A stretch of 64,000 nt of DNA from Capitulum mitella (taxonomy: Eukaryota > Arthropoda > Thecostraca > Pollicipedomorpha > Pollicipedidae). Position numbers and translations under genes: made by a program. Location of the stretch: contig CP099853.1 in assembly GCA_030062745.1 (NCBI GenBank), forward strand, positions 2,852,001 through 2,916,000. The letters are read 5' to 3'. Under the pieces are notes generated by a model, which searched no databases, was not told where the DNA came from, and was given only the letters and a program-made list of their open reading frames with translations. The first letter of the stretch is position 1. Each line of letters starts with the position of its first letter. Below, piece by piece: positions 42,513-54,273 of this stretch.

Positions 42513-43679
42513 TTAACTGGAAAGAATGACTGCCTTACTACTTGGTCGCACAACAAAAATACGCACACCGTTGGAAAGCTTGTGACGAGTAGAGCTCGAA
42601 ACTGCTCCCATTTTTAGTTTTAGATGATATGTAAGCAATTTACGTCCAATATGTTTTCTCATAGCCGACTGCATGACACCGAGAAACAGCGTGAATCGCA
42701 AGGGCTCTGACTAATAACGCATAGTTAAAGGCGTCAGTGCACAAGTAAAGGTCCGCAAATGCCGATAGACATCTAATTTTTCGGATTTGTCCAATGTATA
42801 CGCCGAAACGTTGAGTTAAAGACACAGCAATTTTCGTGCCGGCTGTCGGTGAGCGCCGCAGCCGTACGCAGTGGCAAATTGACGGGAACTAATTTTAACG
42901 TTCCTTTATTTTTGCGAAAAAAGCCTATCCATGTAAATTTTATTAATCTTGGTGCTTCTTGTGATGATTTTTCATCCTTAAATTTTGGAAAAATTCATTA
43001 GTTGCCTATCTACAAAACTTGGCGGAGCTCTATTCGCGAGAGCCTGTTTATTTCCAAAATATGTCATTTTTTAAACTTTTTAAGGTTCCTGGTATTACCT
43101 ACGTCTGTGCAAGCCAGTACTGCCAACTTCTACCCATTCTGAGTATTTCATCGCTGATTTTGACTGCGGTACATTTTGGCTCACTACAATTATTCGTGAC
43201 CTGACCTAAGGTCAATGACCGGAAATCATTGATACTTTGGACAGTGACGGTAGCTATACGTTTGCTTCACTCCACACCAGAAATGCTATGAAATATTCCG
43301 CCAATTTCCGAAAAAAAAACGACGACATGCCTTAAAAATGGGCTTGACCTTAGATCAGTAACCCGGAAAATTCCGAACAATCTGAGATAGCAGATTTGTT
43401 GCAGCTATCACGATCACTAATCCCTGAAAGTATGATTGAGATATCTTGTTTTGCGAAAAAGTGACAGGGCGCTAAACGTTTTTCGACATAGGTCTGTTTG
43501 ACCTGACCTAGGTCAGGTACCTGACCTGAACTGAGGTCAAAATTTGGCACGAGATGTAAAATTGATGAAGCAAAAGGTGCACAAAGTTTCGTGACTCTGT
43601 TATTATTTGTTCTCTCGCAATCCCAGAAAAACATCATGGGGGCATTTAACTGCCCCACCCCCAGTCGGGGACGGGTTAA
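42513..43679 (-). mobile_element. Family A TTAA element, copy 5 (left end degenerate)
   Basis: The right end CAGTCGGGGACGGGTTAA (TTAA 43676-43679) is intact. From about 42541 rightward it matches the other copies, with the full AGGTCA-type palindrome region near 43500-43515 (TGACCTAGGTCAGG). The first 30-90 bp of the left end are replaced or decayed. It abuts the APE-type LINE remnant and may have inserted into it. Confidence 0.82.
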
Positions 43680-43689
43680 GAGTCAGGTG

Positions 43690-46180
43690 ATACGGAATTC
43701 TGGAGTGATGCAGAATACCAATGATTTTTCCTTTATGTCGGGCGATTGTGGTCTGTTGGAGCGTCGTGAGCGAGGAAGGCGGAGAGTATGTTTTGATGGA
43801 TGGCTGTTGGTTGTGTGCACTCGGGAGCAGTATCTGATGAGGTGTAGTTTGCGTCTCTGTGCGAGAGAAGGTATTCCGACGTCGGCCCGTAGATTTTCCA
43901 CGAGGACGTAGCAAAAGCGCCACTGATGATTCGAGGAGCTCGTTTTGAACGACCTGAAGGGCCAAAGGGAAACAAAATATATTTTACGACTGATCGAATT
44001 AGGGCTGCGCAGAGACGCAGGAGGGTGTGGCTGTCGGCGCAGAGTCCTGACCAGGAATACATCTGAGAATATTTAGTCCGCAAACACAACGTTGCCGTCA
44101 GTCGGTGACGCGTGGATAAACGGAGAGTGTACGACCTAGAATGATGCCTGAATATTTGAATCGAGTGTGGATGGGAACGTCTTCGCCTCGAAGTTGTTAA
44201 GGGATTGCGGATTGTACGCTCTAATGAATGTACTGAAAAGCTGCCATGGCAGACTTATTAATCAATATCTGTAAGCCGCACTGGTTGCATCATTCATGGA
44301 TTGAATCCAGTGCGAGCCGCACGAAGGTGATTGGGCGATGGACGTTAGGGTGTGTGAGCCACACCGCTATGTCTTCGGCGTGAAGAGAGTATTCAGGGCC
44401 ATGATGTATCGTTGGGAGTATGATGTATCGTATCGTCCGTACCGTCGTGAATTATAAGGAGAAACAAGGCAGGAGGGAGAACACTGCCTTGCGTCAAACA
44501 TCCGGAAGGGGAGAGGCGGAGTGGAGGCTACCGCTACGCACTTTGATTGTTTTAGCTGAAAAAGGTTAGTTAAATTTTGCCGCTCTGCCATGAATTCCAG
44601 CGCGAGGAACTTTTGGGAAAGCGCTACTTTGAATCGAATAATTGATTTGGATTACGCTATCGGCCGTAGAGAGAGACGATCGAAAAACGTTTAGCTTAGG
44701 GGAAAAATGTTATTCGTTTCTGGATAGATTCAGACTCGGTCATTCAACATTCTTTCAAAGAGCTTACGTGCACAGTTGGTGAGTAAGATGGGGCGGTAAG
44801 TGGCAGGGTTAGTAGAAGGTTTGCCGGCTTTGAGATGGGAAGAGCAGTGGAGGAGGACCAGGTGACCCGGAAGTCTTCGTCTAACCGTTTTAAATTAAAG
44901 GGTGTAACAGCTGATCTTGGCCCGACTTCAGATTTCGCAAAAAAGGGTACGCGTTTGATCCGGTCCTACCAAGGTGCTGCGGCACCTGCCGCATGCATGC
45001 GTCAGTTCTGCGAGGGTGAATGGCTGACTGTGGGGTTCACTGCCGTCCGAGTAAAACTGGCATGGCTGCAGTGTCGCATGCAGCTGGATGAGTGTGGCTT
45101 GGCCATACTGTGAGTTGGCAGAGACTGTCGTTTAGTACCAGGCAAATCACGTCACGACCTCTCTCGGCTGTGTGTGTGAAATGTCCTGTAGGGTCAGCTG
45201 TGGGAATGCTCTGGCTTTATGGCCTTTGGTCCCGACGGGAGCGCGGGCGGCCAAAATTCCTTAAACAAGGCGCGTGGAACGCTCCTGGCCTTGGAGATTG
45301 CGGTGAGTCTGCTAAAAACGTTGCTATGCTACTCTCAGGATTTCCTTTTTTGTAGTAATTCTGCGTCTGCGTTGTGCACGTGCCTGTCCAGCCGCCTCCT
45401 GGTGCGGGCCGCAGACAGCCGCTCGGCTCGACGTCGGATCGCTGCTGCTCGCTGGCAAGCGTCCGACCGCCAAGTCGCGTGCCTGTGGCCTTATTGTCAT
45501 AAGGTGTGTAGAGTGTTGTGTGCTGCTTGGGTAATGGTGTCCAGGAATTGTGCGAGCAAAGGCGTCGTGCTTGGGGGTGACTTGCGCCAATATGCATGTT
45601 GTAGGAGGGCCAGTCCGCTTGTTTAGTGCTCCAGCTGGGTAGGAAGTGGTAATCGTCTTTACCTGAGTTAGTGTTATTCAGGTGGACGTGCATGGGTAGT
45701 GATCGCTGAAGTTTGTCTGGTTCCACGCGCCACGTGAGTTGCGCAGTTATGTCAGGGGATGCAAGAGAGCGCTCGATGGCTGTGATGTTGGGGCGCTGGA
45801 GCTGCATTTATGGGGCTCCGATCATTGTGGAGTGCTAGGTTGTTGTTGCGTAGAAGCGTTTCAGCGAACCGAACCCTGGTGTCTGTGGTGCGACAACCTC
45901 ATGCCGGACAGTTGCATTAGAACCACGCACGTGAAGCCCGAGGAGCGTATCTGGCTAAACAATGTCGAAAGAGCAGTTCGGTAACAGAGCGACCAGTGGG
46001 GGATAAGCAGAGCGAGAGCAGGGTGACGGGCGGACTGCGCAAGTTGAAGTTTGATGGGAACAAGGTTAACGTTAGTTTGGGGATAGCGTCTAATGCAAAA
46101 GTGGATTAGAAAGAAAAAGGGTCGTGCCACCTCGGCTGTGTCTTCCATGATACAATGTGAGTAAAAGCAGTAGCCAAGCA
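43690..46180 (-). mobile_element. APE-type LINE remnant (Jockey/I-like)
   Basis: Decayed minus-strand frames in the order of a non-LTR element. First comes an endonuclease region, with LIPHWSLCYRTAL and then ITAIERSLASPDITAQLTWR followed by a HVHLNN motif at 46180-45600. Then comes an entry motif to RT near 45050 (PFTLAEL). KAGKPSTNPATYRPILLTNC near 44800 is the classic RT motif, and an LHAEDIAVW segment near 44370 stands in place of the FADD catalytic motif. The frame is broken by several stops and shifts. The 3' end is not seen beyond the family A copy at 43679. Confidence 0.8.
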
Positions 46181-46332
46181 TGTTGAAATTAAACTGATCT
46201 CAAATGAGAAAATGAGTCTCCTGAATAACGGCAACTAATTGCTTATTTTTGACTACATACCCTGCTTTCTGCCAAATGGTCCACCAGTCTGTTGGTGTTC
46301 CTTTGGGGCAGGAATTCAGGGATACTTCGAGC

Positions 46333-46683
46333 CATCACCGGTACTTTGGGAGGGCACGGCGTGTCCGGATCCATCACCGATACTTAGGGAGAGTCCAGCG
46401 TGTCGGGAGCCATCACTGGTATTTAGGGAGAGTACGGCGTGTCCGGCGCCATCACAGATACTTAGGGAGAGTACGGCGTGTCCGAAGTCATCACCGGTAC
46501 TTAGGGAGAGTACGGCGTGTCCGGGGCCATCACCGGTACTTAGGGGAGTACGGCGTGTCCGGAGCTATCACCGGTACTTAGGGAGAGTACGGCGTGTCCG
46601 GGGCCATCACCGGTACTTAGGGAGAGTCCGGCGTGTCCGGAGGCCATCACCGGTACTTAGGGAGAGTACGGCGTGTCCGGCGC
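46333..46683 (+). repeat. 39-bp minisatellite, nine units
   Basis: The unit CATCACCGGTACTTAGGGAG plus AGTACGGCGTGTCCGGGGC is repeated nine times (351 bp). Seven units are exactly 39 bp, one is 38 and one is 40. Because 39 is a multiple of three, a 218-codon + frame (46239-46895) runs through it, repeating a 13-residue SPVLRESTACPGP-like unit until the two length changes shift the phase. No start context or homology supports it as a protein. Unit differences are mostly single bases. Confidence 0.92.
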
Positions 46684-46692
46684 GGAGTCTGA

Positions 46693-47103
46693 CACCTGCG
46701 CCGCCGCGAGCGAGCTCTCTGCGACGCCAAGGCAGAGCCTGCGTCAGAAACCCGGGAGGATGTCGGGGTCCAGGAGGCGGTCGACAGGGACGAAGGACTC
46801 GGGGTTCGGGGGCTAGCTCCCGAACCGGTCGCCCCCGAGTGGTCTCAGAGAGCCAGAGACGAGCAGAGGGCCGCCTGGGAGGCCCCCAACTCTGAGGCCG
46901 GGGACCAAGAGCTAATGCGTGGCCGAAGAGATCTCCGAGATCCCGAAACAGGGAGCCGGGTCACAGTGTGGACCTGGGACGCAACCCAGATAACTAGACC
47001 TTTAGCTACACCAATATGGCAGCCTAGTTTAATGCAAGCCATGGAAAAAGGACTACACATATTCCAGAAGTATACCAGTAGTAGTTTGGTAGTACCCTAC
47101 TAA
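46693..47103 (+). CDS. Unassigned open frame downstream of the 39-bp array
   Basis: 136 codons open from after a TGA to TAA at 47101-47103. The first half is acidic and Arg-rich (REDVGVQEAVDRDEG; ARDEQRAAWEAPNSEAGDQE). The second has VWTWDATQITRPLATP and MEKGLHIFQKYTSSS. The composition is unlike the AT-rich surroundings and could be coding. No family is recognised. It may be a relic of a mobile element or an exon of an unknown gene. Confidence 0.3.
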   Translation, partial: HLRRRERALCDAKAEPASETREDVGVQEAVDRDEGLGVRGLAPEPVAPEWSQRARDEQRAAWEAPNSEAGDQELMRGRRDLRDPETGSRVTVWTWDATQITRPLATPIWQPSLMQAMEKGLHIFQKYTSSSLVVPY

Positions 47104-47204
47104 TGGTTCGCGTACAGTTTGATCCATTTACTGTGCATTGAGGACAATTTAGAAATAACCCAAAGCTTCAGTTATTTGTGAGACGACTCATTGGCTTCTG
47201 ACTA

Positions 47205-47395
47205 TACACAAGACCTGACTCAGGACACGGACGCTTGAGCCTAACAAGCTCCGCGTCGTAACTCACAACAAGCAAGCACAATTATTTGTGCCACGATGGT
47301 GGATGCACTCCTGACGAGCCACAAAACTCTTGACACTTGACCCAAGGGTCTGTGCGTCCTAACTCGAAATAAGTTACGTTAGTTGTATGGGGTGT
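47205..47395 (+). mobile_element. Two SINE tail fragments
   Basis: GGACACGGACGCTTGAGCC followed by GTCGTAACTCACAACAAGC, and then CTTGACACTTGACCC with GTGCGTCCTAACTCGAAATA, resemble the body and tail of the SINEs at 12.8-13.0 kb. No tRNA-like head remains. Confidence 0.5.
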
Positions 47396-50045
47396 ACGGT
47401 AAACGTGGGCGTCCATTGTATGCTTTAATGGTTGCTTTCTGAAGCTGCTGAAGCCTTCTGTGAGAACTTGGCTTTGTTTTGTTGGTGTGACGAGAAGTTT
47501 CTGATATTTTCCATCATTTCATTGGTTTTCCTTTGCTGTTTCTTGTGTGTTTTTGTTGGTGTATCCATTGCGATAGATGCACGTTTCTTGCATGGACATT
47601 GTTAATATCTGTATCTGGCAATGCCTGTGCATCATCCCTTTGAAAAAACTATCCTTGAAGAATATCCCATAGTTCAGCCCCTGGCTGAAATACGGGGATA
47701 AATTAACCGGTTCTTCTTTCTTCCAGTGTTATGAGCTTAAGTCTGGTTACTCCAGGCTTTCTGGTATTATGGTCTCAAGTGCCTTACCTTGGTGTATGCT
47801 AAACTAAATATTGCCAGATAAGTTCTTGTATAAGGCTCATATAAAGCTTAATAAATTATTACTTTAAATAAATTGCCTGTGTCTATATGGTATTATTTGG
47901 TAACAACAAACGTGGCAATTACCACTGTCATTAGCCACGCAGAACACAAGCATGTTATAGCGTGTGCAGTCTCCACTATGTCAATGCTTGGCGAACAAGT
48001 GATTTGACAATGCATCGCACATACTTGGTTCTTTGGTTCTAGGCTGGAATGTAGTTTCATACATGTCTAGGGCTTTCACATGTGGGTCATGCTTTTTAGG
48101 TACAGAGACTGGGGGTGATTGTTTTACGTATGTAAGTATGCATTACTATTGTTATGCACTTGTGGGAGAAATAAAAATGAAATGTTACTTTTCATTCGGT
48201 AAAATAAAAAACTGATGCACTAGGATTTCATCATTTTTGTAGACAGTATATCAAAGCTGATTCGCGCTTTTGCTTTGCATAATACGGCTATTTCGTGGCA
48301 ATTTGTGGGGATTATTTGCTTTACTTGTTTCGTTCCTTTTCGTGATTTTTGCATTGCTATTTGCGTGACAGGGTGAATGAGCACAGTAGTGTACTTTACA
48401 AACTGGATGCCATTAGGCTTCTTCAAGAGGCAACGGAATATGCTGGCCATGGCGGTAATTCATCACCTTGTCCAACATTTATATTTTCCATGACCAATTG
48501 AGTTGCTTCCTCTGATACATTTTGCATCACTTGTTATGAGTGAGAACAGTGAGTTTAATTTAGCTAGCAGAACATCCCAGTAACTTTTCTGATATACAAA
48601 CAAAAATCATATGTGGGATGTGATAGGTAACTGGCTGTCTTGTGACTGGGTGTGATCGAGTCGCCTTGACTCTTGGTATTTTCCCACATGTCAGCTGGCA
48701 TCTGGCATACATAGGAGCGTCTTTGCTTCCATATGACTGTGTCATCCATATCTAGAGGTTAAATGTTTCCCACAAAGTTGTATATGCATGAAGTACCCAC
48801 ATGGGTGTGGGATCCAGGGTCTGAACAATAAACTGCTTCAATATGGACTTCAGTCCCAAAATACCTAAGTGTTCTGTCGAAATTGTCTGAAAAAGTGTAA
48901 TCTCAATCTCTGTTGTATAAAAAACGGTGTGAAGTGCGATGAAGAGAAGGAGGCCCCTTTTTGATTTTATGTCATGCACTTTGGCAGAGTAAAGGTCCGT
49001 GGTATTCCTCGCGATGTTTTCAGTGAAGTATCCCTTTCCCATCATTTTTTAGTCCCTGTTCTGTTACCCATGCATCTGGGCCGGTGATTTCATGCATGGC
49101 AGGTCGGTCTCTTATCGCTAGTTCCCCTCCTGCATAAACCAGCTATGGTCTGCTGACTCTTCCAAGTTCACTAGTGCCCTGCCAGTTCATCATCCTCATG
49201 AGTTTTTCAAAATGTTCCACTTGAGGACTGATGAACTGAAATTAATGAATGAACACATCAAACACAGTCAATCAGACGCACAACAAGAAGCACTCAAACC
49301 CTCGATTGTATTTCGAGGTTGGGGGTGTTGCAGCTCCCATCCCTGAGGTTTTCCGAGGATAACTTTGTGACGGCTCGTTTAGTCTACCTGAGACTTGGTG
49401 CACCTTTTGGGGGATCATTTTCGCCTCTTATGGAGTAAAAATGTTCGTTTACGGTACCCTGACTACGAACTATGTAATAATAATTCCCGTAATAATGGGA
49501 ACCATGTCCGCCACCTTCGCGGCCGGCTGGCAACAATCTCGTCTTAGTCTCACTGTAAGAAAGCAGGAGTGTGCAAATGCAATAAATTGGACACCAGTAT
49601 TCTCGAAATGTTACGTCCTGTAAGACGATACATATATCTGATAGGTTTATGCTCAATGCCGGAATTATCGAAGGTGTTGAACTACGGTCAAGAGCTGTGG
49701 CGGTAAGCACGTTACTTTTCACCTCTGAAAACGCGATACAAAATAGGCGTCGCAAAACAATCTACATATTCGGATCTTTGAGCTATTAGGAATCAAATGG
49801 TGCACATTTAGTTCAGTTTTCCTTTTTATTTAATGAAAAGAGGACGGAATGCGGCGAATATTTGATTTCTCTCACGACGGGCGGAACGGCGCCAGCCGTT
49901 TGGTAAAGAGCCTGCAGTGCCACCACACGCCTAAATTAGCTTTTGTGGTGGATATTGGCAAAAAATGCTTCAACATATACATGCCTCGATTTTGAGATAG
50001 CCCCAGGCCATTCTAGGTCAATGATTATGTTGACCTTGGATGATA
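47396..50045. other. Unassigned AT-rich sequence
   Basis: 2.6 kb with no recognised gene or repeat. Minus-strand frames at 48220-48450 and 48752-49045 are open but without known motifs. AATAAA/AATAAAA occurs near 47840-47880 and 48170-48215, but no transcript can be assigned. Confidence 0.5.
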
Positions 50046-51241
50046 TTAACCTGTCCCCGACAGGGGGGACTGTTGACAGCCCCCCCTGAGGTTTTCTAGG
50101 ATTGCGATAAAACGAACAAACACAGAGCCACGAAACGTTGTGTACCTTTTCCTTCATCATTTTTATATCTTGGGTCAATATTTTGCCTTCACGTCAGGTC
50201 AAACAGACCTATGTCCAAAAAAGTTTAGCGCCCCGTTACTTTTTCGCAAAATAAGATATCTCAATAATACTTTCAGAGATTAGTGATCGTGATAGCTGCA
50301 ACAAATGTCCTATCTCAAATTTTTCGGATTTTTCAGGGCCATTGACCTTAGGTCAAGCCCATTTTTAACATATGTCGTCGTTGTTTCGGAAATTGACGGA
50401 AAATTTCGTAACATGTTTAGTGTGGAGTGAAGCAGGCCTCTAGTCACCGTCATTGGGCAAAGTATCAATGACTTCCAGCCATTGACCTGAGGTCAGGTCA
50501 CGAATAACTGTAGTGAGCCAAAATGTACCCCCGTCAAAATCAGTAATTATTACTCAGATTGGGTACAAAATGGCAGAACTAGCTTGCACAGGCAGAAGTA
50601 ATACCAGAAACCTCAAAAAGTACGAAAAAATCCATATTTTGGAAATAAACAGGCATTCGCGAATAAAGTTCCGCCAATTGTGTAGATTAGTAACTAATGA
50701 GTTTTCCCAAAATTTAAACATGGAAAACCATCACCAGAACCGGTAAGATCAATAACATTTACATGGATAGGCTGTTTTTCGCGAAAATATAGGAGCGCTA
50801 AAATTAGTTCCCGTAAATTTGTTACTGCATACGGCTGCGGTGCACGCCGACAGCCGGCGCGAGAATTGCCGTGTCTTTAACTCGACGTTTCGGCGTATAT
50901 ATTTAACAGATCTGAGAAATAAGATGTGTATCGGCATTTGCGGACCTTTACTTGTGCGCTGGTGCCTTTATTTTTGCGTTATTAGTCAGAGCCCTTGAGA
51001 TTCAGGCCATTTCTTGGTCTCATGCAGTCGGCTATGAGAAAACATATATAGGGCTTAAATTGCTTACATATTATCTAAAACTAAAAATGGGACCAGTTTC
51101 ACGGTGTACTCGTCATAAGCTTTCCAACGGTGTACTTATTTTTTATTGCGCGACCAACCGTTCGCGAGTTAGAGGGGGCGGCCCCCAGTCCCCCCCCAGT
51201 CGTGCATGATTGTAACGGACCGACGGTCGTGCGCGGGTTAA
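50046..51241 (+). mobile_element. Family A TTAA element, copy 6 (intact)
   Basis: TTAA at 50046-50049 and 51238-51241, 1196 bp. The left end is TTAACCTGTCCCCGACAGG and the right end GGTCGTGCGCGGGTTAA. A C-run at 51190-51198 lies near the right end. The interior is collinear with copies 2 and 7. It is among the best preserved copies. Confidence 0.9.
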
Positions 51242-52315
51242 TGGACCTTGGTTGACCTAAGAATACCGTGGAATTTGATTCAGCAATAGGTTTGGTTAAT
51301 TCATACGCTACAATTGACTTCAGCATCTGTCGCTACCTACAAAAAGATGCATCTGCATCTCTGGGAACGCATTTGAGCAGACGACCCCGCTGGACCGGGA
51401 ATGACCTAGCATGACCTGGATCGGAATCGACGGGAGAGATACAATCGTGTGAAGTAAACAGGGACTCATAATGGACTGGCAAATGCAATACCCGTTACTC
51501 TTCATTCAATGAACGCCAAAACGTTCATTTAGGCGTAAACTCGAGAAATACCACTTTTTGCCAATTTTTTTCCTTTGACCCAGCATGAAAGGTAGACCGC
51601 TGCCCTCAAACTTGAAAACGGGTACTAGTAGTGAGATCTCGCCACACTTTATATGTTGGCTTTTTCCCCAACGCCCTAGGGCGCACGATGAAGAAATAGT
51701 TAGGGTATCGTACAAACTCCCTGGCGTCTTCCTGAGGTCCGCGTTATAAAGAAAACCTTACAGGGCGAGAGTATCGTACTATATTATCGTACTATCTACT
51801 ACGTATCTATATATATATAGTACATCTATAGTAGTAGTAGTAGTAGTAGTAGTAGTACGTATAGTACGATACTATATCGTATCGTACTATATACTATATA
51901 CCATATACTAATATGTACTATATATATAGTATAGTATCGATACTATATTATCGATACCATAACTTCCACAAATATTTGTCAATCGTTAACGTTTCGGATA
52001 GCATTATCGTTTGTCAGTGAGCAAAAACGCCAATATCATTTGCGTCCTGAACCGTAAAACTAACGATATCATGATGGCCCATGATACTATTATGACGTTC
52101 TCACTTTTTGTACGAGGGATGGTCTAAACAATCGTAAGCAGAGTTTCAACACTGCCATATAATTTTGCTGTCATGGCCTCCAACATCATCAGTCTTATTT
52201 CCTGCGCCGCGTTTTACAGCAGAGCCGGCCTCTGACCATGCTGACGATAGGTTACCGGGGCATCTTCCCGTAGGCAAGGTTTGACGCGGCCTGTGTGTTT
52301 CATGCTGCGGCTAGG
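51242..52315. other. Unassigned sequence
   Basis: Apart from the palindrome-dense block, no feature is supported. Confidence 0.5.
51775..51965. repeat. AT-rich palindrome-dense satellite with (TAG)n core
   Basis: A block of TAG triplets at 51830-51857 is flanked by words such as ATCGTACTAT, ATAGTACGATACTAT and TATCGATACTATA that pair with each other on both strands. Prone to cruciform or slipped structures. No coding capacity. Confidence 0.85.
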
Positions 52316-52462
52316 CGTCCTTTGGATGGCGGATCCGGTGTCCAATCCACAGCATACCGTGTCCCCGTTCGAGAGCTGGCGGCGTCGAGATTTGAACCCA
52401 CGGCCTTGCGATTATGAGCCCCGAGTCTTTGTTCGCTGAGCCAACAAGGACAATGCGTCCGT
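52316..52462 (-). mobile_element. tRNA-derived SINE, minus strand
   Basis: Read on the minus strand, TTGGCTCAGCGAAC (A box), CTCATAATCGCAAGG (anticodon-loop region, CAT as in tRNA-Met) and GTGGGTTCAAATC (B box) follow each other at tRNA spacing. A SINE body with GATTGGACACCGGATCC comes next. The tRNA stems are not complete, so it is read as a SINE rather than a tRNA gene. Confidence 0.72.
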
Positions 52463-53464
52463 GGGATACGGTCAACGACCAAGCACAAGAGGAAGCGAAA
52501 TGTGTTTTCCAAACAAGCTGAGTGCCGTTTTTCTGACACTTATCGACCAGTGATCGAGGCGTCCACTCAAGGCGCCGTCTCGAGACTCGGAGATCCAGTG
52601 GACGGAACCTTTCATAAGAGAGCTGGATCGAGATGATTCTGGAGTCCAAGTTTTTGCTTGGGCCAAGCAATTTCACTAGAAGCGCAGGCAGACCAGCTGG
52701 ACGCGTTCGAGCGCCACAATCGAGCGTCTAACCTGGTGCTGGAATGAAGTGTCTGCGGTAGAAGAGGAGGGGGGGGGGACATTGAGGCCCTGAGAATCGG
52801 GTTCACCCACGACAGCTTCTCGAACACGAACTTCGACAAACGAGATTTAAGTGTCGTTCACCGACTTCGGAACACGTTTATCCGTTGGACGTTTCAGGAC
52901 AAATCGAGCGTTGAGCAGGACAATTTTACATCCTCGTCTCTCAGATTCCAATATAAATTTCCTCAAGAGGTTTTCCTGGGTGCCAACCACGACTGTTGGA
53001 ATTTCAAGTTTGCCAGACGGTTTGAGAGATACTAACCCCGGTATTTTGGGTCATTACGTGCTAGGGTCTGTCGCTGATGGTAGACGAACCGGCAGTGTGG
53101 CTAAGTTCAGCCAGTTGGGTGTCAAAAATGTGGATATTAATTAATGCTACTTGATCGCTCTGCTGTTAGGCCTTCTGGCGGCTGTATTGCTCCTCCCCTT
53201 ATCTGAGACCAACCAATGAGCACTGAGCAGAGGACGGCTGGTGTCTAACTGCCCCAGGCAATACAAATCGGACGGGCAGGTCAGCAAAGGGTGCAGAGGT
53301 CATTGGAGAGGCCACCAATGCCGGCGATTCAGACCCATGGCAGAAATAAGTCTTGACAGCATGAATTTCAATTTACATCCTTGACACCTAACCGACTGAA
53401 TTTAGCCACCCCGCAAACCGGGTAAAAAGGCCCAACCACAATGAAAAGCGCGCTGTTCGTGCAC
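52463..53464. other. Unassigned sequence with coding-like composition
   Basis: 52.5-53.15 kb has balanced GC and open frames on both strands (52311-52676 minus; 52851-53144 plus, with FGTRLSVGRFRTNRALSR). No known domain was recognised. It may be a decayed mobile element. Confidence 0.3.
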
Positions 53465-53535
53465 ATTTTAACGTACGTATATGTACATTACGTACGTAAA
53501 TTACATACGTACGTGTATATACATACATACATCCG
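53465..53535. repeat. ACGTACGT/TACATACA microsatellite
   Basis: Imperfect self-complementary ACGTACGTA words followed by TACATACATACAT. Confidence 0.85.
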
Positions 53536-53826
53536 AAAATGACCAAAGTCGCAACATATTTTATCCTAAGGCAGTTTAGTTCACTTGAACTTACATGACC
53601 TGGTGTCAGGTGACCTAGTACCATCTCAAGCTAAGCAAAGGTAATTTCTTCAGCAATTATTTTCCATCTATATTGTGACTTTATAAATGAGAAATGAAAA
53701 GTGTGGTTTTCTTCTACAAAAAGTAGATATGGATTATAAAGTAAAAGTGGAAAGGTATGGAAGCACTATAAATATGTATATGATATATGTACACATTATC
53801 ATTATATTTACATATCGAGGTAAGTG

Positions 53827-53830
<4 letters not shown>

Positions 53831-53884
<54 letters not shown>
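53831..53884. repeat. (TA)n microsatellite
   Basis: 27 uninterrupted TA units. It creates a spurious Ile/Tyr reading frame on the minus strand. Confidence 0.95.
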
Positions 53885-53890
<6 letters not shown>

Positions 53891-54273
53891 ATAAATGGTG
53901 AAATAAAACACAAAAAGTAAAAAAATAGTCATGGCGTTATGGGTTTCGCCGCAGAATTATGCAAATTGCGTCGTTAGTGGTGTAAAAAAAGAATGGAAGC
54001 CCTAAAGGTGATAAGAATGCGCTCCAGATAATAGTGACTGCGCCTACAACAGGTTTTATCGCATGCATTCAGCAAGTCACATTTTTGGATCAAGTGGGAA
54101 GAGACTACGTCACACATTGGTTATGCCGAAAACAAAGACTTGATGGAACGTCATAAGGGATGTAAAATAACGGCTAAGCAGTGTGAAATGTAAGTGGCAA
54201 AATGGCTATGCTGTTAAAAGGAGGTAGGCAAGGTTAATCCGACAAAAGTTACCAAGCTGCATGAAGACATTAT

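Noticed and set aside
42177-42617. A 146-codon + frame in GC-rich sequence
   Set aside because: It runs from low-complexity CGG/CGC sequence into a family A element and has no motif.
46333-46683. CRISPR-like array
   Set aside because: Units are contiguous with no unique spacers, and the genome is clearly eukaryotic. It is a minisatellite.
52316-52462. Possible tRNA-Met gene on the minus strand
   Set aside because: Head resembles tRNA-Met but the acceptor stem is missing and a SINE body follows.
53714-53932. Open frame rich in Ile and Tyr
   Set aside because: Translation of a (TA)n microsatellite.
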